Positions 23,666-37,600 of a DNA stretch of 64,000 nt are shown piece after piece. Origin of the DNA: Rhodamnia argentea (Eukaryota; Streptophyta; Magnoliopsida; Myrtales; Myrtaceae); contig NC_063157.1 of the NCBI RefSeq assembly GCF_020921035.1, positions 12,622,001 through 12,686,000 of the forward strand, read 5' to 3'. The translations under genes and the position numbers were made by a program. The first letter of the stretch is position 1. Each line of letters starts with the position of its first letter. A model generated the notes under the pieces. That model was not told where the DNA came from. It did no database searches and was given only the letters and a program-made list of their open reading frames with translations.

Positions 23666-24659
23666 CTTTCTACGATTCCTCCGAAAGCCTCTCTTTCCAC
23701 GATTTTTTTAGACCCTGCCAAGAATTCTACTTTATTTTGTGCAGTTAATTAATCATCTACTTTCCAAAAGCAAATCATCCATCTAATTTTTCCTTAGCAT
23801 AAGCCTCAAAGTCGTCGGTGCGCCCCTGTGGCCGGCACTTGGCCGAGGAAGAATGAAAAATAGTAAAATAAAAATAATTCAAAATTCAAATAAAATAATT
23901 AAAAAAAAAAGAACGTGAAGAAGTGGAGGAAGGAAAGATGAGGGAAAATAATTTCCTCACTTCAAAAAGCGGAAATCATTTTCTTCACTTTTGAAGATAT
24001 TTTTTTCATTATCGGAAAATATTTTTCTTGACTTATTTATTTTCTATAAAACGAACTTGAAAATTTTGAAAAACATTTTACTAAAATGGAGCCTTAAAGT
24101 GTGCTTGTTTCACGGGAAAATGACTGGTTTTTAAAATATTTTCTTGAAAATGATTGATTGTATCGCTTGCTAAAATGGATGAGTGGAATATATTTTCACT
24201 GTCCACGAAGATGTTTAGACATAAATTAACATCGATAATAAATTCTTTTTTTCATTGACTAATAATTTTTTTGGTCGAAATTTGACTAATCGTTTCAAGA
24301 GATTATATTTTGTGAAATATTTTCTAAATTATTCGTTCTATGTGAAAAAAAAATGAAACATTAATATTTTTTTTGGGCCGAAATTTGACTAATCATTAAT
24401 TGAAGCTTTTATTGATTTATTTGTCATATTTCAAATCACATATGTTTGAGGTGTTTCGAATTGAAAAAAAGTCAATGTGGACGAGTAGTAAAATTTTCAT
24501 TAAATAAAAAATAAAAATTAAAGGTCAAATCCAGACATGCCTTCCATAACATACTTGTATAGATTCGCTAAATTTCACATCGATCCAAGTTTACATGGAA
24601 ATTTTTCATCAGCGTCTTTTGTTTACCAAAGGTGCCATCAACTTATTATAACTCATATC

Positions 24660-25150
24660 AAGCACATATCCAGTCCTCTCTCAAGGTTTTAGCATTTCTA
24701 CAATTTGATCATCCAATGATTTTTTATTTTGTGCAATCAAGTCCTCTTAACTTTTTTGGATTTGTCCAATTTGGTCCTCCTAGGTATACGTTGTACATTC
24801 AAATCCTCTAAACTTTTTGGATTTGTGCAATGAAGTGTCTTGTTAACACTACCAAACCGCGATTCCTTTTTTCTTACTTTTTTTTCATTCGTTTTTTGTT
24901 CAATTACCTACAGATTAGCATCACATGTCATTTTTAGCACATAAGCAATGCCAAGGGAGTGACTAATTTGACGATTTAATTAGAGCATTTGGCTAAATCA
25001 TTTGATTGCATACATTAAGAAAGTTAAAGGATTTAATTGCATTAAGTAAAATTTAAAGGTGGAATGGCAATAACCCCTAGAAAAGTTATAAGAGTTTGTT
25101 GAACAAATTTAAAGTTAGAGGGCCATTTCGGGTAAATGCTACAACTTAAT
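24660..25150. repeat. probable TIR element, weak
   Basis: The left half has 'tgtgcaatcaagtcctctta' and 'caatttggtcctcctagg'. The right half has 'aaggatttaattgcatta' and 'agttagagggcc', a loose inverted relation like other 'aagtcct' elements in this window. Confidence 0.35.
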
Positions 25151-25279
25151 GGATATAATCGGTACTTTTAATCCTTGGAAGTTTTGATTCGACTGGAGTC
25201 CACGCGTGGTGACCCGTACCCTTGAGGATGCCCGACCCGACCCGACCCATGTACCCAAATGCGTCGGCCCGGGTTTCAT

Positions 25280-25285
25280 AGCCCA
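25280..25285 (-). promoter_or_regulatory. site II element (TGGGCT) of the IMP3 promoter
   Basis: AGCCCA on the plus strand is TGGGCT on the minus strand, a site II motif. These motifs are common in promoters of plant ribosome-biogenesis genes. It lies about 95 bases upstream of the IMP3 ATG. A GACCC repeat runs just before it. Confidence 0.45.
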
Positions 25286-25378
25286 CCAACTTGGTGCCAC
25301 CAAGTGACTGTCTTTCTAGGTTTTATATGTTCTGCTCAATCTCTCTCTTCTCTAGCCTGTGTCAAATCCTGGTGAGCC

Positions 25379-27621
25379 ATGAGGAAGCTCAAGTTCCACG
25401 AGAAGAAGCTGTTGAAGAAGGTCAACTTTCTGGAATGGAAGAGAGAAGGCGGCCACAGGGAAGCTCAGGTTATGCGCCGCTATCACGTCACCGGCCGAGA
25501 CGATTACAAGAAGTAACCCTCTCTCTCTCTCTATCTTCGCATCCCTTTATCTCTACATTTTGTTCGGATTTAGCCAAGAAAAATCTTCGTGTCTAATTCA
25601 AATTTCGTGATGCTTTTGATTGTGGGGGGAAATAGGTACTCGAGCTTGTGCAGGATGGTGCAGAAGCTGGTTAACATACTGAAGCAGATGGACCCAAGAG
25701 ACCCTTTTCGCGTCGAGATGACTGATTCGCTTCTCGAGAAGTTGTGAGTTCTGGTTCCTCCTTACTTGTTCGCCTTACGTTTATTTGTGGGCTAAAATGG
25801 ATTGAGAGTTCTGTATATGGAGATCTAAATTGGAACTTCTCGTGGGGAAGGAAGTCGTTTAAATTGAAGATCTATTCAGTTCCCCTTGTTATTAGCTTCA
25901 TGTTGTAGGGGAACTACCTCAATTAGAACACTGGTTTGTAGATTTCTTGTTTTAATGGTGATCAGACTGGTGATTGCGTGATTGTTTTCCATTGGGGTTT
26001 GTTGGCATTTTCCGTTTTCAACCAAGCTATTTGCTTTGGGGTATGAGTTATGGGGGGGGGTTAGGATGGACAGGAAATGGTACAGTTTTGGTTGTGCGAC
26101 TTTGTTTCATCTTAATCTTTTGGATGACGTGCTAGAAGAGCAGCTTCACATATAGACTGGAGTTTTCGTTGGGAGGATTGACATTGCGTTAGATGTGGCT
26201 ATAGCTGTTACTTGGCGAGGCCTCCTCCGCATTGCAATTAACCATCTTCATTCTTCCGCATTTGCTGATTTCCTGCTTTGATTTTCCTAAGATACCCATG
26301 TCCAAGCTAGGACGCCCTGCCCATCCAAAAAACCTTTGAAATACTTGTGAATGCCAGAGGATGTGAAATATCAAGTTCTTGTCAAAACCACATGTAGATA
26401 ATGCAGTTGATGATTGACTGGATGGAGTGGACTTGATTATCCGGACACGTGGTAGCATCTCTAAACCGTTTCTTATAGTTGATATGGTCATGATCTGTGA
26501 ATCATGAACAAATTAGATAATTTCAAGACCCTGAAGGGAGGGCCAACAAATTCCTAATTTTAGTTATAGAAGTAATAGTAGTTATTCCAATTCCTTTAGG
26601 ACTGTTATTTGGATAACAACTTTATCAGACTAATCCAGCATTTAGATGTATATTTTGACCAGACTTGATTACCAGAAGCTTCTCCTAGGTTCATGCTTAG
26701 ACATAAATCTTGGCAGTTTGCAAGTCTTTAATCTGAGTCCTAATGTCCTGTGTTTCCAATTGAGGACATTCGCGCATATCATATCCATCAAGTGGTAAGG
26801 TGTATGGAATTGTTCTGGTAGCTTGACAATGTATGCTAGGTATTTGTCTGCACGCTTTGTGCTTCAGAAGGTCTTTATGTAATCCCTAACCTTAAAACGG
26901 TGATTAGTAGTAGCTCATCAGCTGCTCAGTTTCTCAGCTCATTACAGTGCTAAATAAAGTGTGGCTTTGTCCACAATTGCCCGTCTGGTTTCTTTGTTTA
27001 ACTACTTCCCTTCCATCGTAAAGCAGCTTTCATGAGCTTGAAGATTGCTCATGGTCGGTTTTTTCCTGTAATCAGAGCAGTTTCATGCAATACTGGAAGA
27101 TTTTTGAATGGCTGAAACTATTGCTTTTGCGTGACAGGTACAACATGGGAGTAATACCGACACGAAAAAGCTTGGCATTGTGTGATCACTTATCAGTTTC
27201 ATCCTTTTGTAGGTGAGTGCATTTTTGCAATGCTGTATGAGAGTCATACAAACTGATTATCAATGGGATGGAAAATGGTGACACCATCTGACTTCCCTCC
27301 CACATTCTCTGTGTGGACACGAAGATGTGCTACTTTTCGTAATTTATCAAGCACTTACCAGGTTTGCATGTCTGTCTTGCTCTCAGACGGAGGCTTTCGA
27401 CTGTGCTCGTGCGTTTGAAATTTGCAGAGCACCTGAAGGAAGCGGTTACATATATTGAGCAAGGTCACATCCGAGTTGGTCCTGAATCGGTTACAGATCC
27501 AGCATTCCTCGTGACGAGGAATATGGAAGATTTCGTGACATGGGTAGATACCTCGAAGATAAAGAGAAAGGTCCTCCAGTACAACGAGAAGTTAGACGAT
27601 TACGATGCAATGAACTGCTAA
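25379..27621 (+). CDS. IMP3: U3 small nucleolar ribonucleoprotein protein IMP3
   Basis: A component of the U3 snoRNP/SSU processome that helps U3 pair with pre-rRNA for 18S maturation in the nucleolus. Four exons join in frame to 183 aa: 25379-25512, 25636-25743, 27138-27212, 27387-27621. Human and yeast IMP3 are of nearly the same length. The N-terminus [20 protein letters not shown] is the conserved IMP3 signature. An S4-type RNA-binding domain covers about residues 105-170 ([37 protein letters not shown]). Junction phases agree at each intron and no residue appears missing. Intron 2 is about 1.4 kb and holds no other gene. The gene stands alone with a site II motif upstream. Confidence 0.96.
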
Positions 27622-28926
27622 GCTGTGCAATGGCGGCTCTGTGTTTGCATACAGTTAGCCAGCTGACACCGATGTTCATACCGCATTCATAGGTTCATAT
27701 TCGAAATTCGGATGGCTTGCTTTGTGTTGTTTAGATGTGAAGGGAGTTGGGAAACAAAATGGAAAAGTGTAGTCATCAAAATTGCTCCAACTAATTTTTG
27801 TTACTCATTTCTGGATGGCCAAGTTCACAGTAGGCAAATGAGTTTCTGCTGCATTGAAGTCACATGTTTGTGAGTGGATTCATGAATTGAACGCCTTTGC
27901 TTGAAACGCACGCTTGGAGCGACCTATGCAAATATAAGGAAGCCTAATGTTTTCCATATTAAGTCTTGGCTGTTTTAGAGGAAGTTTCTGGCCCTTCGGA
28001 GAAGTTGATTCTGAGGCTGTTGCACCTAGCCGTAGCTAGAAGTAGCGTTTTCCTCTTTCGCTGAAAAGAATCAGACTTAGTCGATGAGCGCTTGCTTCCT
28101 CAAACGCCATTACGGGACAGTTCGAAGTTCACAAGTTGGATAATATGAAGAACAGAGGAAGGAAACAGAGCGCATTTACGTTTTCATGATCATGACTTCA
28201 TCCCTACTGTACCTTTATAATTAACAAGATCAGGTTTTGCTTTCATGTTCTGCTGGCAATCTTGCGAGATTGTATTAACCCACTCTCTTTTCGAATGAAA
28301 TATGTAGCTTAAAGAAATAAAACTGCAAAGACATTAAGATTTATCCCTCCAAGCATGGAAATAGAAGCTTCAATTTACTATTCCGCGCAAAGAACGTGAA
28401 ATTATCTTTTGTAAGTAAATTTCAATAATTTAGTAATTATAGAAAATTACCTAGAAAAAAAGATCTAATCGGAAACCTTTTTCCCTGGTAACTTGTTGAT
28501 CAGCCATCAACATTTTTATTAAATTATTAAAGTCCTTTCATATTTTGAACATTAAAAATTTTCACACTAACTTACTACCTTTTATTTATGTAACTTACCA
28601 AATATCAAATTTATCAACTCTTATGCATAGTTATTAACCTAAATCCGAAAGGCTTACAACATTGTAGTAAGTTATCGACAATTTAAGGAATTTACAAAAG
28701 ACAAGTTAAATACTAAGTTATCTAGCTTTTCCAAAAAATTGTCATGGAAAATAGAATCTTACCATCGAATAAGTAACGTACCTTGAAAAAGATTTACTAA
28801 CGTACCAAATGGGCTTGCTTTTATAGTGGTAAGTTATTAACCAAGGAAGGAATTTATTGCCGTTCAATTTAATAGTAAGTTGTCAACCTTACTTGGAAAT
28901 AAAATCATACCATTGAGCTAGCAAGG
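27622..28926. other. IMP3 3' UTR and AT-rich intergenic
   Basis: The first few hundred bases are probably 3' UTR. From about 28390 the sequence is AT-rich with loose repeats of 'gtaagttatcaacc'. Confidence 0.4.
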
Positions 28927-29940
28927 GAGAATTACACACACAAAAAAAGTTCCTAAATCTATTGTAATTGTGTCAATTCAATTCTAAACCTATATTTTAA
29001 ATCATATCTTTTTTTGATATTTTTTTAATTTTTTTCTTCCCTATCTTATTTTTCCTCATAGAAAAGCCCGCCTTTGCCAAAACGAATGGACGAAGCAAAT
29101 TATAAAACTTAAACATTATTGGGGAAATTACCAAAAAAGTTCTAAACTTATTCTAATGGTGTCAACTCAGTTTTAAACTTATTTTTTGTGTCAATTTACT
29201 CATAAACCTTTTGAATTCATGCCAATTCAGTTTTAAACCTTTTTTATTTGTGTCAATTTAATCTTTCTAATGAATTTTGGCCAAAAATCCGTAACGTGGC
29301 ACAATCGGCAATGACATAAAAATTTTGTAATAATAATTTAATATTTTTATAACTATTTATTTATTTTTTTCCTTTCTTTCTTTATTTTCTTTTTTCACTT
29401 TTTTTTTGTCTTTCATCTTCTTCCTCCTCCATTGGTCGTTGAGCCCGACGAGTGGCCAGAGGCAAGGGCCAGTGATACTCGCCCTCGCCAGCCACCAGAG
29501 AGGTCACGCCTCTCTAGATCTGGGCGAGGTTGACCTTGCCCGAGTCTGGATTGAGGCGGGCCAAGAGACATGGATGGAGACGATTCTAGGTATCCACTTT
29601 TCATCGCCCACTACAGCGAAACGGCAAAAAAAATTCAACTCGGGGTTCTTTCTGGTTCGAGTTTTTACAGGTGAAGGCAATGTCGGAGAAACAAGAAAAG
29701 AACAAGGATGGCAGGACAAATTGGGTTCCAAGTGAGGGTGAAAAAGATGACGAGGAAGATGATGAATTGCCCGAAACCGACGTCGAGACAGTGCTTCAAC
29801 AAGGAAAGCAATGGGAAATACTTGGTTCCTTCAGCTAGGGTGGCAAGGTCGCGCCTTGCCAGATCCGAGTGAGGCGGGACCTTGCCGGCGGGGGCGACCT
29901 TTGCTGGCTGTCGTTGTACATTTTCCTGTACAATTTTTTG

Positions 29941-29971
<31 letters not shown>

Positions 29972-30356
29972 GCGTTCTACTATATTGTTAATCTTTTCCT
30001 TCGCTGGTCACTGAGGCCTCGGAAAGCAAGGGTGATGCGACCCTTGCTTGTGGTGGGTGACCTTAGTCAATCATCACCGAGGCCCCACAATTGGCGGAGG
30101 AAGAAGTTTTTTTTTTCAGAGGAAGCAGATGAATAATTGAGGAAAAAAAAAGAAATGAAAACAAAGGAAAACTTTTGAAAAACTTAACAAAGAATTGCAA
30201 AAATTATCCATGTCAGCGATTTTCGGCCTAAATTGGCTGAATGGACTACATTGAACAGTCTTCAAAAGATTTATGATTATGTTGACCAAATTGAAAAATT
30301 TACGACTAAATTGGCGGTTATACGATGATTTTAAGTCTTTTTGAACAATCTTACCC
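28927..30356. mobile_element. Mutator-type MITE, family 1, copy E (composite or nested)
   Basis: Two left ends follow each other: 28927 (GGGAGAATTACAC, then 'gttcctaaatc') and about 29120 (GGGGAAATTACCAAAAAAG). One right end is visible near 30356 (GTCTTTTTGAACAATCTTACCC). This suggests one copy inserted into another, or a tandem left-end duplication. GC-rich cores near 29430-29580 and 29840-29910 produce meaningless ORFs. Confidence 0.6.
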
Positions 30357-31720
30357 GTATCAATATACTCCTCGTATGCCATGTGGCAATGACGTGTACT
30401 AAGTAAAATGCCACTCGAGAGTAAACTCAAATCAAATAGATACGGCATGTAATCCAATATATTATCTAAACCAATGAAATATTTGGCTAATAAAAAATAG
30501 AGATAATGAAATAAATGGTTCATAAACTTTGATACAATATGCAATGTGATCTTGAACTACAGCTCAATCTGTAATATTGTCCTGAAATTTTATTTTTTTC
30601 AATATGGTCTTTGTACCTTCAGTAAATGTTCAAACTAGTCCATGGAATCATGGACTATATGAAAATACTTAATGTCGTACTTCCATTAATTTAAATTTGG
30701 AAACAACATTAAACATTTTTATACCATAAAAGGGTCTATGTTCATAACAGAAATTAGCAAATGCAGATATTATTAGTCCCCTTGTGACCCCTTGCGGGAC
30801 TCTTAGAAAATAGCAAATACAAGCATTCAGTCCCCTTGTGGTGCCTTTCATAGACCCAATCCTATCAAGATCAACTTTTAGCATCCAACTAAATTCTTAA
30901 TTTAGGATCGACTTTTAACATATGGCTAATTCTTATTCTAAACCTTACCAAAAGTTCAAAGTTCACATTAAATAATTTTTTTTTTGAAGTTAGTTTTTTG
31001 AATTTTCACTTGTTTGGTTCATCGAAAATGGCTTAGTCGGGAAAAAGCATTTTCCGTTCAATAAAAAATTCATACATATAATTAGAAAAGTGAATTCCTA
31101 AATTTAAGGAGGTGAATACACTTTCGGAATTTGTTCCCCTCATTATTTTTTTTTTATTTTTACAATTTTAATAGTACACTTTTTTTATTTTTTAATATTT
31201 TAATATTATTTTATTTATTCTTTTTTTTTTCCTTTTCTTCTTCCTCCATTGTGACAAGCCTCGGTCGGGCCATTGTAGTGGAGGAAGAAGAGGGAAGGAG
31301 AAAAAAAAAGAAAATATAAATAAAATAAAATATTTAAAAATACGTTTTTTTTGTTTGATATAAAGTCATGAGATTGAATCATTGTTCAAATGAAATCCAA
31401 ATACTAGCTCACATATCACCAAACAAAGAAAAATAAATCATTTTCTTTTCTCATGGAGTTTTTCCCCAAACAAACGCACCGTAAAATCCAAAATGTTATT
31501 ATTAATTTGAGGATGATGACCATTAATATAATTTTTTTTATTATAGAGTACTCCCTATTAATGCCCTTATTGAGTGCCATCTGAATATGTTATTTGCAAG
31601 ATGGCGATCATTCTCCTTCCAAAGGGAACTTTTCTTGCACTATCCACTCATCTTGCTTCCAAGTAGGAATCCTCTCCTAATTGCTTGCCTCATTCAATAT
31701 TATCGGTTTTAATGAGTTTT
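30357..31720. other. intergenic, AT-rich
   Basis: Contains long T and A runs and fragments resembling other TIR families. No gene is apparent. Confidence 0.4.
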
Positions 31721-32354
31721 GGGCTCTATTTGTTTGGAAAAAAATGAACGATTTAAAAAATATTTTTTTAAAAATAATTGGTTTTATCGCTTGAAATAAT
31801 TAGTTAATAAAAATATTTTCATTGTCAATAACATTTTACTAAACATTTGTAAAATATATAAGCAATCATTTTTAGGAAAAATATTTTTCAAAGTACTCAT
31901 TTTTCGTGAAACAAACAAAAAAATAATCGCTTGCAAATATAAATGGACGAATTTTTTTTTATAATCTAGGAAATTGTTTACGGCTAAATATTGTTGTCTA
32001 CTCCATTTATTTCGTGGAAAATGACTAATTTGAAAGACATATTTCTGAAAATGATCGCTTATATCCCTTACACAAATGAATGAACAGTTTTTTTTTTTTT
32101 TTTTTGCCTAGGAAAAATTATTGTGTGGGAAAAATTAAACACGTTTCCTAGACAATAAAAAAATTCGTTCATTTATTTGTATAAGGGATATAAGCGATCA
32201 TGTTTTGAAAAATATTTTTCAAATCAATCACTTTTCGAGAAATAAAAGGAGCATAGGAAAATAATTTTAATGATAAATTATTTTAATCCATACAAGCGAT
32301 CATTTTTAGAAAAATATTTTTTAAATTATTTATTTTTCACGAAACAAACAGAAC
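31721..32354. mobile_element. TIR element, family 3
   Basis: Left end GGGCTCTATTTGTTTGG, then 'gatttaaaaaatattttt'. The reverse complement of the right end reads AGGTTCTGTTTGTTTCG and then 'aatttaaaaaatattttt'. The arms are about 70 bp and AT-rich. Related partial copies lie near 11062, 24096 and 46975-47190. No coding capacity is seen and the target duplication is unclear. Confidence 0.55.
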
Positions 32355-32639
32355 CTTAATGTGAAAATTAGCAATGTGACTCTTCCCATTAAGTGTTTTC
32401 CGCGATGATTTTTCGCCATTTTCTCTCAACATCACAACCATGTCATTGACTACCTCTAAAATCCCCCCATGGTCATGTATAATAACGCCAATCAAGAACT
32501 TTTAATTGTTAGCATAAGAGGAAAATTTACATGAAATAGGCTAGCAATTTTCGGGTTTTTTTTTTCTAATTTAAATTTTTTAAAATAAATATTTACAAAA
32601 TTATTTAAAAAAATAATTTTAATTTTGGTTTATTTATTC

Positions 32640-33150
32640 TTTGTCTTTCTTTCTCTGCCTGAATTGCCGAGCGGGGTGGGGGTGGGCCCCCACGGGCCCG
32701 CTCGCCAGCCATTGCTAGCGGCGGCGAGCCCCCCAATGTGGCGCCCCCTCTCCTTTGTGCCGCTCTTCCTCGCCCTCCGTGTGACACTCTCCCCGCGTAT
32801 GTTTGTGCCGCGAAAGGGAGGGGGGTCTCGCCCGCCGCCTTGACTTCGTTTGCAAAGCTATAGAGCAAGAGTGGGGGATCCCCTCTCCCCCGCATTTTGC
32901 GCACAGTAGCGTCAGGCGTTGCGGGCGTGTAGATACTCTAGATTTTCTCTTGCTCCCCTCTTCACTTCTTTAAATTCCATCTTCCTCTCCTTCTCTCATT
33001 TCTTCTCTTTTTGCAAACGCTTTGTCGCTCTCCCTTTCTTTCAAACGTTCTTCGTTCGTCTCAAAACATTCTCTCATTTCTTCCCTCTTTCAAACTGTCT
33101 CTCTCTTAGACGCTCTTCTTGTCCTTCAAACGCTCTCCTTTAGACACATT
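32640..33150. repeat. GC-rich block followed by CT-rich imperfect repeats
   Basis: 32650-32900 is strongly GC-rich inside AT-rich DNA, like the cores of the family 1 MITEs. 32940-33140 repeats 'tttcaaacg' and 'ctctctt' at irregular spacing. ORFs here follow base composition and are not called. Confidence 0.35.
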
Positions 33151-34600
33151 TCTTTATAGTTAAATATGAATTTTTATTTATATGTTGTTAGTACTACATT
33201 TTTATATTAATATTTAAATTAATTCGATACTTTTTCTTCACAGTTTGAGCTCCTCATTCGGTGCGTGCACTCTCTCGATAATTTGAGGTAAATTTCTTTT
33301 TCATTATTTTTTTGCAGTTTCGTAAGTGTAGATTTATTTATGTGATTGTTATTTATATCTGAATCATCTATGTTACATATAGGTTATTAGTAATTTGTTT
33401 TAAATTTTTGTGAATGTAAATATTGTTTTAAGAGTTTAAAATGAATTTTTAGGAAAATAACTAAAAAAAAGGGTTATCAGATAGACATTACGAGAAGTGT
33501 GGGCCGCATTTGACCCGATAAAAAAAAACAACGAGATCGGGGGCGATTTTTTATTTTACTGTCTCCAAGTATGCTATCGTGTTATCCTTCATGACTTTCT
33601 CTAGCGCTCTATTATAAAAAAAAATTTAACAAGTAGAGCCGTAAGCAACAAAGCTATGAAGGAGAATCAAAGTAGTCATTTTCTTGAAACAGAATGAAAA
33701 AAGTTTCTAATCTCGTTAAATTTTTTTTGGACTCATTTTCGCAATTATGTCCATATTCATTTTTAGGTTATCGATTGATGCGAGAAAATATTGTTGCACT
33801 CCATTTTTTCGCAAAAAAATAATTATTTAAAATAATTTGAAAATTCGGAAAAAGAAAATTAAAAAATTAAAAATTGATAAAAAGCATAGAAAAGAAAAAA
33901 ATAAATAAAAAAATCATTGAAAATTCGATTTTATTCGGTCTAGGAAAAAATTATTGTACCATGGAATATTATGGAAATTTGGCCTCGATTTTTAAAAAAA
34001 ATTGTTCATTTTACGGGTTTTTTCCAAATTATTTTTTTAAAAAAGTATTTACTAAATTATTTTTTAAAAAATATTCAATCATTTTTCTCGGAAATGCAAA
34101 AGGACCACATGGAAAATATTTTTAAAAATAATTTAGTAAATATTTTAAAAAATTAAATTAGAAAAAAACCCCAATTTTTATTAATTATAAATCTTAATAA
34201 ATTTTTACATTAATAATTACTAATTATGTTATAAAGATAAGCTTCACACGAAAAAAATATAAATACAATAAATAATATAAGTATCAATAATTAAAAAAAA
34301 TGAAATAAAAAAAAAAAAAAATAAAAGGGCCCTTGGTCGGCGGTTCAACATCACAACCCAATTGTCGATTGAGGCGGCCCACCAAAACCCCTCGCATGAT
34401 CATGTTGAGCGGGTCTCATTCGGCAACACAATTGCCGAAATCAAGAACTTTTAATTTTTTTTAAAAAATAATTTTATAAATATTTATTTTTAAAAAATTA
34501 ATTTGGAAAAAAACCCGCATTTTTCTATATTTGTATTTGCTTATGTAAAATACATATTCCGGTCTTTAAATCAAGGCAAACAAAGAGGAAAACATAAAGG
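33151..34600. other. very AT-rich intergenic sequence
   Basis: Long A/T runs and 'aaaaatattt' inverted stretches. No gene is apparent. Confidence 0.45.
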
Positions 34601-34647
34601 CGGCGGGGCTCCCTCCCACTGTTCAGTTCATCTTGGGTGATTGGCAG

Positions 34648-37600
34648 ATGACGGGTCGCCAAAGGAAGAAGCTTTCCCGCGCGTCGCGCTCAGGCGCGAG
34701 CCATGTATCTCCTCCTCCCCGTCTCCTCTTCCAAGCCCTAATCTCTGCTCTTCAATCTCCTTCGGTACATCTCCTTCTTCTTCGCTCCATCTTCCTCGCG
34801 TTTTGGATTCCGTCTCGTGTGCTTCGATTTGATATCCTGAGATGATGGTGGTGGTGGTGTCTCAGTAGCTGCCGTTGCAACGCTGAGGCGTTTCTGGCCT
34901 CTCTTGTGTCCTGATTTTTGTTCGATTGCTTTCTTTTGTTCTTTCTCCCTAATTTGTTGGTAGAATCTGCTCCCTCGTTCAGTTGATTGTGGTTTTTTTT
35001 CCAGGTGCCATTGAATGCGTCTCAGCTGCTTGTCGAGAACTTGAAGCGCCTGGATTTTTGAACTTTTCTCGAGCTTATTCTCTCGAGGTGATTCATTTCT
35101 AAGAAGATTGGTCGGGTTTAAATAATGAAATGCTTGTTGTTCGCTGAGTTTTTTTTATCCATCATCAAAGTCGTGTGAACTTCCATTTTCTGGTTATGAG
35201 TTACCTAATATGAGGAGTGAAACGTAACATAGGTTTCCCAGAAGTAACATAGATTTCCCAGAAGTTCTTACTGGGGTGAATGACATCGCTAACAATTACC
35301 AATGTGGAGAAACAATAACTCTTTCGAAGTGGTAGTTTGGTTTTACCCAAGTAGGTGCATATGGGTATATCCTGACATCTCTATAGGATGTGATGACTGA
35401 TGAATGAGGATGTTTGTGTGGCTATTTTTTTTTCTTCAGTTAATTGCAGTTGTTTGTAATGGCAGTGTCCCAAGCCATTGCTCTTGAAACGATTGCGTGC
35501 AGTGTTGATGTGCTTCTCTTTGAGAACGCCAGACAGCTCTTGCCTAGTCAATGTTTTACCACAACAGGATATATGTAAGCTGTCCGAAAACCTATACGAG
35601 GAACTTTGTGAAAGGTCTCAACAATTATTCTCTGCTTTGCGAGAAAATTCCATCAGTCAGAAGCATGCAAGGACACTGTCTACCTCCAAATTGTGGAATA
35701 ACGTTGAAGAGCTAGCCTTGTTGTTAAGGTGCTGTTTGTCAGTATTAACTCTGCTCAGCTTCGACCAAAATCTGATCCTTGAGAGAACACGAGTTCTCCT
35801 TTCAATACTCAGCAAGTTAATTTCTTTTAGTTCAAGTGAAAATGATGAGGAGGCTTCTATTTCTTTTAAGAGGTTCCGTTGGGAACGCAGTTACCGTGAA
35901 AATGGGTTCACTACTTCAGTTGCAGAGGACCTTGTTGCATCCTTACATTTTCTTCAACCTTCAGATCGACACAGGTCACTCTTAAGTGCACTTCTGGAGG
36001 TACTTTCGATAAATTTTACCTGCTGTGTTATGTTATTGTAAAAATATCAGGTTTTCTTTTCTTTTGCTTTTAGTGCAACTGCTCGATGAGATCCTAAAAT
36101 AGACTCCATGTGGACTTCCACTTTTTTGGGTTTGAGAAGTTTTTATGGATTAAGTAAGTTCTGATGCTGTCATGTACTATATTTGAAAACCATAATGCAT
36201 CAAAATCTAGAAATTCAAATGCTTATTGACTGGTCTCTAGCAGAGATGAGATTGAAGCAATCATGTCTGGTACAATCTTGTTGAATGGGATGACTTGACA
36301 CTAGATCTAGAAACTAAGAAAGCCTAAGGACTTCCCCCATATTGCTATCAATGTCTTCATGTTGCATGACCTCTTAACCTTACAGCCATTCAGCTTTCTT
36401 ATTGTGGAAGGGCTCGAGGTATATTCTCAAAGGGACGTTTATTATTGTACTAATGTTGTTGGAAGATGCCATTATACAAGCTGAAACATGATATACTCCA
36501 TGCAGATAGTTCAAGATGTATGAATCTTGCTTAAAGTTTTAGAGGCTATGGTTGAAATTTGGAGTAGTGGCACAAGATCTCATTCCATCAGCTTTTAAAA
36601 GTCCTTCAGATGGTTTTGAGTAACAGTTTGTATGAAGTGTGGATTTTCTAAAACTTTGTTTTCCTTGAGACGAATTGCAAAAACCATAGCCTAAAGAAAT
36701 TACTGGTGGATGATTAAAAGTAAGAATCCAGTAAGAATAGCTCCTTCAGGATGTTGGGAAGTGGAGTTCCACGGGGATGATGAGGATCCAGAATGGGATA
36801 TTAAATCCTTTTTCTTGTCTCTTCTAGCTACTTTTCATGTATAGGATAAATTCTTCGTACGATAATCAACTGAGGTGGATGTTAGAGTTGATCTAATTAT
36901 TATTTTTTTTTTTTTGGGTCGAAATCTAGCTTATTTTCAGTAAGATCATTCTTTAGCAGGGGTAATATAAGAATCAATCTGCATGGCAAGTCATATATTA
37001 GATGGAGTATTATTTTGTTAACGTCCCCTCTCACGTGCAAAGTGGATGAGAATGGCATGTTGAATTGACTAACGGGGAGCCTCACATGAGACATAAACTG
37101 GGCGGATTTTGGCTATGCTATTATGTTAAAAAATCCAATCCAAAAGTTTAAGTTATTAGTGGTGGGAGACTACATGAATATGAGGTCCCTTGAAACCCAA
37201 TAGACAAGTGATGTGGAATATTTCAATAAGGGACTAACATTAACAAGAACCATATGCTAAACGAAATATTAAATAGGACATGAAGAATTGAGCTATGATA
37301 CCATGTTAGAGATCTCACTTGGTATTAACTTCCAGAGTAAGGAGGGCAAAAGAAAAATAGAAAAGGAGTTTTCTGTATGTGTTGATTCCATGTTGACTAT
37401 AATTGTGAATCCTGTTGAGCATTGTCTTATCTTCAGGTTTTTGCAGATGAACTCCTGTTAGAAGAATCACTGAGGGGTCTCTTTTTATCTGTTGATTCTG
37501 CTTTCTTCCCTGGTGAAAATCTATTTATGGACAATGATAATCATCATAATGTTGGAGTTGTACTAGAGCTGATGGCAGCTCATCTTATGCTGCTGGATTC

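Noticed and set aside
35466-35570. Reading exon 3 in the frame starting CPKPLLLKR
   Set aside because: It requires joining exon 2 in a frame without an upstream ATG. The SQAIALETIA frame is better and fits the ATG at 34648 once one T is dropped at each run.
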